Assembly (NCBI RefSeq): GCF_020497125.1 | Contig: NC_059072.1 | Span: forward strand, 306,918,781 to 306,982,780 | From: Mauremys mutica | Lineage: Eukaryota; Chordata; Testudines; Geoemydidae | Reading direction: 5' to 3' | Length of the DNA stretch: 64,000 nucleotides | In this document: positions 57,001 to 64,000 of the stretch, in pieces | How the letters are laid out: every line of letters begins with the position of its first letter | How positions within the stretch are numbered: position 1 is the first letter of the stretch | Position numbers and translations under genes: made by a program | Notes under the pieces: generated by a model | Told to the model about the DNA's origin: nothing | The model's database searches: none | The model's input: the letters and a program-made list of their open reading frames with translations, nothing else

Positions 57001-60000
57001 GTCAGGGCTCCATGCAGGGATCAGCTCACATGATTCATAATGCAGAGGTTTTAAGTGACTTGTTCAAGTTCATCCAGCATTAACAGCAGTTAGGAAAATA
57101 ATATACAAGAGCCATGACCTGCAGCCCCTGCTTTAACCAGTAGATCACACCATTGTGATGCACGTTCAATGTGGCACTCAAATGCCTTACCTGCACATTA
57201 AACTCTGGCTGTTAAAATGAACAGCACCTTGGAAAATTTGGTTAACAAAATGTTTATTATTGTTAACCAGACTTAAATGGTGACGGTGACAATTTGATGG
57301 TCACAATTTCCTCTTGACCTGGTTGATCTCTCTCATGTTGAAATATCATTCACTGATTTTGCCTGGTTGGCATGGCTGTGTATTTGAACAATGAGGTTAT
57401 ATATGCAAACACATTTCATGTATGTCTTATTTGAAGCTAACTTTAGCTTGTTCATGCTGTTGCAATTAAAAAAAAATAAGCAAAAATATGTTTGTTAAAA
57501 TGAAAAGGTGCTGTGTCAAAGAACCAGTCCCTGGCTGTCTCATCATTCAAAGACTGAACATGGAATGATACTTACCTCCCATCTCACTACATGCCAATGG
57601 TGGGCATTTGTCAGCATTGCCACAAACTTCATTCTCAGAGCCACATCTGCCCTCAGATGTATGTGTTCAACACAGCCTGATTTCAGTGGGAGTTGTTCAT
57701 TTGTATCTCAGGGCACAATTTGTCCTTTATTGTTTAGGATATAATGGGAATGTCTATACAGCAAAGAAAACCCTGCGGCAGCGAGTCTCAGAATCCAGGT
57801 CAACTGACTTGGGCTTGTGATATAGGGCTAAAAATGGCAGTATATACTCCTGAGGGAATTCTGTGCCAAAATATTAAAAAATTCTAGAAGTTTTATTTGT
57901 CAATAAATAAATGCAGAGGCTCCAGCATGGCAGTGGGGAGCACAGGCCACTGGCTGCATGAAGGTGAGAGATGACCCTGCAACTCCCTCACTCCCCACCC
58001 CAGGACACAGACTCAGTGGTGAGGCTGCACCTGACCCTGAAACAGCACAAGGCCTGGGCCTGCCCTAGAAATACCCTAGGGCCCTGCACCTTTACGCCAG
58101 GCGCACCACGTGTGGGGCAGGCAGGCTCAACCAGGCAGGATCCAAGGGTGGAGGGGCTTAGTGTGGGGAGATCCAGGTATGGGGTGAAAGGATTCTGTGT
58201 GGGACAATCTGGGTGCAGGCAGCTCAGAGGGGGGTAAGTGTGGGGGGATCTGGATGCACAGAGGATCGTTGGGGGGGTTCCAGGTGCAGGGGCAATGGGA
58301 TGCTGCAGGGGCTTCCAGGTGAAAGTGGTTGGGGCTCCGAGGAGGAGTCTCGGTGTGGGGGTCTCAGCTGGGGGGTCTGGATGCTGGGAGAATAGGGCTT
58401 GTTGGGGTGGGAGGTCTGGGTACAGCTAGTTGGGAGTCAGTGGGAGTTTGGTGCAGCTAGTTGGGGGCTGGTGGCATGGGGGTCTGGATGTGGAGGCTCA
58501 GGGTGGTGGGGCTCATCAGGGTGCGGGTTTGAGTGCAGGGAGCTCGGGGGGGGGGTCTGGGTGCAGGGGTCCGGAGGCAAGGGGTCTGGATGCAGGGGGT
58601 GAGGCTTGGCAGAGGTATCTGGGTATGGGAGGTCCAGATGCACGGGGGTTGGGAGGATGGAGGAGCAGGTCCCTGTACAGAGACCCCTCCCCTTGCATCT
58701 GGGGAGCGATGGGGGCAGGAAGCAGGGGAGGATGCTGAGCTTCCTGCAGCTGGGGGAGGTTTCTGGAGGTGGGTTGGACACAGCCCCAGCCACTCCTTGC
58801 AGGGGAATGGGAAATCCCGTTCTCTCCTGCCTCCAGCCCAGCTGGGACTAGCAGCTGATTCCAGCTCAGGGGAGGAGCCACTGGCTGGGGTGTCCACAGC
58901 TCTGTGGTGATTTACCTCTCTGCCAGCTGCTCCAAGTGCCTGAAATGATGTACCTGTGCAGCTAGGGAGTGGTGTCTGGCTGCTCTTGCAGTTCCCCTTT
59001 GCTGCCCTGTCAGAAAGTCATTTTTCTGCAGGGAAGCATGCGCAGTATTCCTCGAGGAGTAAATATAGATGTTCCGGCTTGGGCTGGATCCTGGGCTCTG
59101 AAACCTGGGAAGGGTAACAGAGCCAAGGCTCCAGCACAAGCCAGAGTACACTGCTATTTTAGCCACAGCAAGCCTGAGTCAGTTGACCCAGGCTCTGAGA
59201 CTCACTGCTGCGAGGGTTTTTCCCCCCCACCCCTTTGTGGTGTAGACATACCCAATGTCTCAATTTGTTGGGGAAAAAAAAGAGTGAGCCCAATCTTGCA
59301 AAGTGGTGTGGGTGCCTCCTGCAAGGCGCTGCCTGACCTCAGCTCCACTGGCTTCAACACACCTCACAGGCTCAGGCCAAACAGGAACAGATTATGCTTT
59401 GAGTCTCCAGGTCTCTTATTCTCATGGGGGAATTCAATCACCCTGACATCTGCTGGGAGAGCAATACAGCAGTGCACAGACAATCCAGGAAGTTTTTGGA
59501 GAGCGTTGGGGACAACTTGCTGGGGCAAGTGCTACAGGAACCAACTAGGGGCCATGCTCCTCTTGACCTGCTCTCACAAAACAGGGAAGAATTGGTAGGG
59601 GAAGTAGAAGTGGTGACCTGGGCAGCAGTGACCATGAGATGGTCGAGTTCAGGATCCTGACAAAAGGAAGAAAGGAGAGCAGCAGAATATGGATCCTGGA
59701 TGGCAGAAAAGCAGACTTTGACTCCCTCAGGGAACTGATGGGCAGGATACCCTGGGAGACTAACATGAGGGGGAAAGGAGTCCAGGAGATCTGGGTGTAT
59801 TTTAAAGAAGCCTTATTGAGGGTGCAGGAACAAACCATCCCGATACGCAGAAAGAATAGCAAATATGGCAGGTGACCAGCTTGGCTTACCAGAGAAATCT
59901 TCGGTGAGCTTAAAACACAAATAGGAAGCTTAAAAGAAGTGGAAACTTGGACAGATGACTAGGGAGGAGTATAAAATTATTGATCAAGCATGCAGGGGTG

Positions 60001-63000
60001 TAATCAGGAAGGCCAAAGCACAATTGGAGTTGCAGCTAGCAAGGGATGTGAAGGTAACAAGAAGGGTTTCTACAGGTATGTTAGCAACAAGAAGGTGGTC
60101 TGGGAAAGTGTGGGAGCTTTACTGAATGGGGGAGGCAACCTAGTGACAGATGAAGCACTCAATGCTTTTTTCGGCCTCAGTCTTCACAGACAAAGTCTGC
60201 TCCCAGACTGCTGCACTGGTCAACACAGTATGGGAAGGAGATGAGCAGCCCTCAGTGGTGAAATAGTTTAAGGACTATTTAGAAAAGCTGGACATGCACA
60301 AGTCCCTGGGTCCGGATCTAATGCATCCAAGGGTGCTGAGGGAGTTGGCTGATGTAACTGCAAAGCCATTGGCCATTATCTTTGAAAACTTGTGGTGATC
60401 GGGGGAGGTCCCGGACGATTAGAAAAAGGCAAATATAGTGTCCATCTTTTAAAAAGGAAAGAAGGAGAATCTGGGGGACTAGAGACCAATCAGCCTCACC
60501 TCAGTCCCTGGAAAAATCATGAAGCAGGTCCTCAAGAAATCCATTTTGAAGCACTTGGAGGAGAGGAAGGTGATCAGCAACAGTCAACATGGATTCACCA
60601 AGGGAAAGGCATGCCTGACCAACCTATGACTGCCTTCTACAATGAGATAACTGGCTCTTCGGATATAGGGAAAGCAGTGGATGTGATACATTTCGACTTT
60701 AGCAAAGCTTTTGATACCGTCTCCCACAGCAGTCTTGCCAGCAAGTTAAAAAAGTATGGGCTGGATGAATGGACTACAAGATGGATAGAAAGCTGGCTAG
60801 ATCGTCAGTTCAACAGGTAGTGATCAACGGCTCCATGTCTAGTTGGCAGCTGGTATCAAGCGGAGTACCCCAGAGGTCAGTCCTGGGGCCAGTTTTGTTC
60901 AACATCATCATTAATTATCTGGATGATGGGATGGATTGCACCCTCAGCAAGTTCATGGATGACACTAAGCTGCTGGGAGAGGTAGATACACTTGAGGGTA
61001 GCAGTAGGGTCCAGAGTGACCTAGACAAATTGGAAGATTGGGCCAAAAGAAATCTGATGAGGCTCAACAAGGACAAGTGCAGAGTCCTGCACTTAGGACG
61101 GAAGAATCCCATGCACTGCTACAGGCTGGGGACTGACTGGCTAAGCGGCAGTTCTGCAGAAAAGGACCTGGGGATTACAGTGGACGAGAAGCTGGATATG
61201 AGTCAACTGTGTGCCCTTGTTGCCAAGAAGGCTAACGGCATACTGGGCTGCATTAGTAGGAGCATTGCCAGCAGAGCGAGGGAAGTCATTATTCCTCTCT
61301 ATTCGACAGTGGTGAGGCCACATCTGGAGTACTGTGTCTAGTTTTGGGGCCTCCACTACACAAAGGATGTGGACACATTGGAGAAAGTCCAGCAGAGGGC
61401 AACAAAAATTATTAGGGGGCTGGGGCACATGACTTATGAGGAGAGGCTGAAGGAACTTGGCTTATTTAGTCTGCAGAAGAGAAGAGTGAGGGGGGATTTG
61501 ATAGCAGCCTTCAACTACCTGAAGGGGAGTTCCAAAGAGCATGGAGCTAGGCTGTTGTCAGTGATGGCAGATGACAGAACAAGAAGCAATGGTCTCAAGT
61601 TGCAGTAGGGGAGGTCTAGATTGGATATTAGGAAAAACTACTTCACTAGGATGGTAGTGAAGCACTGGAATGAGTTACCTGGGAGTTGGTGGAATCTCCA
61701 TCTCTAGAGGTTTTTAAGGCCCGGCTTGACAAAGCCCTGGCCACGATGATTTAGTTGGGGTTGATCCTGCTTTGAGCAGGGGGTTGGACTAGATGACCTC
61801 CTGAGGTTCTCTTCCAACCTTAATCTTCTATGATTCTACGATTCAAAGAGGTACCAGTGATAGTTTTGAACATGTAGCAGTCTGTCTAGCTGATAAAACA
61901 GATTTTTGTTTGTTGACTGGGAGTCCTTTGAAGAACATTATTCTCCACTACATGTACTTCGAGCATCAGTGCTACACAAACTCAAGACAGTCATTTTATC
62001 ACAGTGCTTTAGTACAGAGATATAGAGAATAAGTGAAGATATACAAATTGCCTGAGTCACACTGCATTTGTGACTCAGCAGCATGCAAGCTTGAAGGTAA
62101 CATGCCCACTTAATCTTCTGTCAAATTCCACCACCCATGTCAGCCCAATTTCAGTTGATTCCAACAGAATTTTTCTGATCTACACTTGATTTTCAGAGAC
62201 ATTTTAAAGGGCAATATACCAATAGAGTAACTTACTTAGGATGATAACAGGTATATTCACATCTCAAAATCCCTTGGGATTTACAGAGACAAATTTCCAG
62301 TAACTCTAAAATAAGTTTTTGCAACTCTTGTCCTCTATCCTGAAGCATTACTGGGACATGAATGACTAATAGCTATTCCCTAACACTGACCAGGTGGCAC
62401 CAAACTGTAGCAAAAGGTAAATATTTTAAAAATAAAATTGGTCTAATATCTGTACACACGTGTAGCTCCCACTAGTGTTTATGTAGTTATGTTGTGTGCA
62501 ATGAAGCGAGAATAGATTCTTCCACATCCTAAACAAGATTTGCTTTTGACATGGAGTTGTACTAGAAATCTGGAAGCCTGTAAACAGGATATAAGCATTA
62601 TTTCTACAGATGGCTAAGGAGGGTTCTCCCTTGGTAAAACTAATTATTTTGGCTTATAGGGTGCGATGCTTGGTTCTAAGTAAAAGTTTTAGGTGGGACA
62701 TGTAGCCCTCAGCTGCACATGCTCTGTTTATGAGCAGATTAGAAAGTAGGATTCAAATAGCTGCTGAAAAACAGGCATCTTCCCTGAAGTCCCGCTGCTG
62801 CTATCCCAGTTGGATCCCTCGCCTGGAAAATGGAGGAACTGTGCTGTTGAACGAACAGTTCTGATTGACACAAAGAATCAAGAAGATCCACTTATTTTTA
62901 ATGTTTTTTTCTGAGTGGAGCCAAAATGCCCCTACAAAAGGTTTCCAGTTCAGATCCAAGTGAGGGTGGACTCCTCAAAGTAACGTTTGCAGGAACATGT

Positions 63001-63096
63001 ATGAAACTATTAAGGATGGAAATTATTTGTACTTACTGTGTCATAATTTTGTTCTAGGAAATCTGCTACCAACAATTTGTGTCTCGTTAGCAGGTC
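47840..63096 (-). CDS. CAB39L: CAB39L, MO25-beta scaffold protein, last four coding exons (partial)
   Basis: Joining complement 63037-63096, 55625-55690, 54742-54885 and 47840-48019 gives 149 contiguous codons and TGA, about residues 189-337 of a 337-residue family. All phases are 0 and all introns are GT-AG. MO25 proteins are helical-repeat (armadillo-like) scaffolds. They bind the C-terminus of the pseudokinase STRAD and stabilise the active LKB1-STRAD complex in the cytoplasm, and they also activate some STE20 kinases. The segment VTKRQSLK, whose Arg corresponds as far as I recall to the STRAD WEF-binding pocket of MO25-alpha, is intact. The C-terminus DLKKPTP fits CAB39L rather than CAB39, which ends in a longer AQQEA-type tail. 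The 5' exons and promoter lie right of the window. The gene converges on CDADC1, as in human. Confidence 0.95.
48020..54741 (-). other. CAB39L intron between the last two coding exons
   Basis: 6.7 kb. An (AC)n run lies at about 48037-48053. A MIR-related fragment lies at about 52990-53180 (CAGGATCAGGGCCCCATGGC). A 74-codon minus frame at 50679-50903 has no recognised domain. No other feature identified. Confidence 0.5.
54742..54885 (-). CDS. CAB39L: CAB39L third exon from the end
   Basis: 144 nt, 48 residues from [15 protein letters not shown] to [10 protein letters not shown]. Donor AAG|GTAACT and acceptor CGTAG on the minus strand. Conserved helical-repeat segment. Confidence 0.96.
54886..55624 (-). 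other. CAB39L intron
   Basis: 739 bp with no feature recognised. Confidence 0.5.
55625..55690 (-). CDS. CAB39L: CAB39L small exon (STRAD-contact segment)
   Basis: 66 nt, 22 residues from [14 protein letters not shown] to VTKRQSLK. Donor AAG|GTAATG and acceptor CCTTAG on the minus strand. Confidence 0.95.
55691..57745 (-). other. CAB39L intron, part 1
   Basis: No firm feature. A block at 56800-56940 (CACACAGAGCTAGCGTGTGT) resembles part of an old inverted-repeat element. Confidence 0.4.
57746..59253. mobile_element. Outer inverted-repeat MITE, split by a second element
   Basis: Left arm 57746-57845 and right arm 59061-59253 are imperfect reverse complements. The ends GGGAATGTCTATACAGCAAAG and GGGTATGTCTACACCACAAAG pair. 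So does a 39-bp inner stretch at 32 of 39 positions, around GTCAACTGACTT. The arms are separated by the inner element at about 57846-59060. The target duplication is not clear. Confidence 0.7.
57846..59060. mobile_element. Inner inverted-repeat element with G-rich minisatellite
   Basis: The ends are ACTCCTGAGGGAATTCTGTG and the complement of ACTCCTCGAGGAATACTGCG. The interior at 58150-58640 is a G-rich imperfect tandem array (GGGGGTCTGGGTGCAGG-like units). The array is open on both strands for up to 146 codons, a composition effect. I recognise the ends from a frequent turtle repeat. Confidence 0.7.
59415..61846 (+). mobile_element. CR1 LINE, long copy (endonuclease end to 3' tail), antisense in CAB39L intron
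   Basis: Starts in the endonuclease part ([14 protein letters not shown]) and contains the linker ([20 protein letters not shown]), fingers/palm ([35 protein letters not shown]), the catalytic box FMDD (from FADD), the thumb (HLEYCV) and the 3' tail (GGTTGGACTAGATGACCTCC, TCTATGATTCTACGATTC). Stops and frame shifts at about 59870, 60245, 60820 and 61340 make it inactive. The longest CR1 copy in the window that reaches the tail, about 2.4 kb. Confidence 0.93.
61847..63036 (-). other. CAB39L intron, part 2
   Basis: No feature recognised between the CR1 tail and the next exon. Confidence 0.45.
63037..63096 (-). CDS. CAB39L: CAB39L exon, most 5' coding exon in the window
   Basis: 60 nt, 20 residues [20 protein letters not shown]. 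Acceptor TTTTCCAG and donor ACA|GTAAGT on the minus strand. In phase with the exon at 55625-55690. Confidence 0.95.
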
Positions 63097-63729
63097 CTGG
63101 AAAAGAAACAACCAGGGGAAAAAAATTACTATCTGAAGCATTTTCAAACTCAACCAGCTTTCCCCCCCCCCCACTAGTTTGATCATCCCTTTAATCTTCA
63201 GTTGTAATGGCTCGGGGAACATTTTAAGCAGCTCTTCTCCTTTAAAATAATTCCAGCATTATCTCAATAAAAGAATAGGTAAAAAGAGTGACAGTGCACC
63301 ATTTAATATCAGTTGCTGATTCATGATTACTAGTTCAGTGAATAAAAACAAAACATATTATATTTAGAAAATATGTATATTTATAGATTTTTGCGCCTAT
63401 CATATGGTCTGTGGGCACATGTGCATATATTAATTTTTAAAATACCAGTTGTAAGTTGGAGCTATTTTACCTTTATAGAAACTACCTTTCAGAATACAGT
63501 GTATAGCTCAGGGACAGCCAGATTGTGGCCTGAAGTCCAAATGTGACCCATGAAACCTAAAACATGCCCCACAGATGCTCACTGTCACTCTCTTTCTGTA
63601 GCTGCAAAGTGATGACAAAGTTAATCAACTCCAGATTTTTATGGTTTATGGAGGCAAATAGGCAATTTCAATTAACTGATCACAGCAAAAACAATTACCA
63701 ATTACCAATCGCCCCATCTCAAAAAAGAT
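63097..63729 (-). other. CAB39L intron, right part
   Basis: No feature recognised apart from a C run near 63163. Confidence 0.4.
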
Positions 63730-64000
63730 GTATTGGAATTGGAAAAGGTTCAGAAAAGAGCACCAAAAATGATTAGGGGTATGAAATGGCTTCTGTGTGA
63801 GGAAAGGTTAGTAAGACTGGGGCTTTTCAGCTTGGAAAAAGAGACGACTAAGGGGAGATATGATTAAGGTCTATAAAATCATGACCAGTGTAGAGAAAGT
63901 AGATAAGGAAGTGCTGTTTACTACTTCTCATAACACAAGAACTAGGGGTCACCAAATGAAATTAATAGGCAGCAGGTTTAAAACAAACAAAAGGAAATAT
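63730..64000 (+). mobile_element. Old CR1 LINE, thumb region, continues beyond the window
   Basis: Reads like the CR1 thumb segment (GAAAAGGTTCAGAAAAGAGC, AGGGGAGATATGATTAAGGT, then CAAGAACTAGGGGTCACC). Diverged from the young copies. Truncated by the right edge. Confidence 0.85.

Noticed and set aside
58437..58910. Frames of 118-146 codons on both strands
   Set aside because: G-rich minisatellite inside a nested inverted-repeat element; no domain and no splice context.
1..64000. CRISPR arrays, operons, bacterial or phage genes
   Set aside because: The window is vertebrate DNA with spliced genes and LINE/SINE/MITE repeats; the tandem arrays seen are minisatellites without CRISPR layout.
1..64000. 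Endogenous retrovirus or other viral insertions
   Set aside because: No LTR pairs, primer binding sites or gag/env-like frames were noticed; all reverse transcriptase sequence found is CR1 or Penelope type.

Overview
The window is vertebrate genomic DNA, most likely from a cryptodiran turtle. Two genes can be recognised exon by exon, and both match a conserved amniote neighbourhood (CDADC1 and CAB39L, human 13q14). The dispersed repeats are the turtle-type mix: several CR1 LINE copies ending in the CR1 octamer-like tail, a tRNA-headed SINE with a CR1 tail (the tortoise/Cry SINE type), hAT-like MITEs with perfect 8-bp target duplications, and a Penelope-like fragment. The species assignment is inference; the gene identities are firm.

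Layout. 1-4.3 kb: mobile-element debris (a Penelope-like reverse transcriptase fragment on the minus strand, a decayed Myb/SANT-encoding DNA transposon on the minus strand, a small hAT-like MITE). 4.3-5.35 kb: CpG island with the CDADC1 promoter and exon 1. 4981-28737 (+): complete CDADC1 coding region in nine exons (490 codons plus stop). All phases join correctly and all introns are GT-AG. Its introns hold two plus-strand CR1 copies, one minus-strand CR1 copy, three hAT-like MITEs, a CpG-rich palindromic element, a SINE nested in an older repeat, and a perfect 36-bp hairpin.

28.7-47.8 kb: convergent intergenic space, with putative 3' UTRs at both ends. It contains a fold-back retroposed insert, a GC-rich repeat split by a hAT-like MITE, an old CR1 copy, a TTAAGGCT-ended element carrying a CAG/CCC-rich minisatellite, a Tigger-like MITE, MIR-like SINEs and a second hairpin. 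47840-63096 (-): the last four coding exons of CAB39L (MO25-beta), about residues 189-337. The first half of the gene lies beyond the right edge. Its introns hold a nested pair of inverted-repeat elements with a G-rich minisatellite (57.7-59.3 kb) and a long CR1 copy (59.4-61.8 kb). Another old CR1 copy begins at about 63.73 kb and runs off the right edge.

The two genes are not known to act together. CDADC1 is a nucleotide deaminase and CAB39L is the scaffold of the LKB1-STRAD kinase complex. I found no convincing undescribed multi-gene system. The most unusual structures are a tandem array of six copies of the CDADC1 exon 1 end with its splice donor, and two young hairpins. Almost all other open reading frames are low-complexity or transposon-derived.
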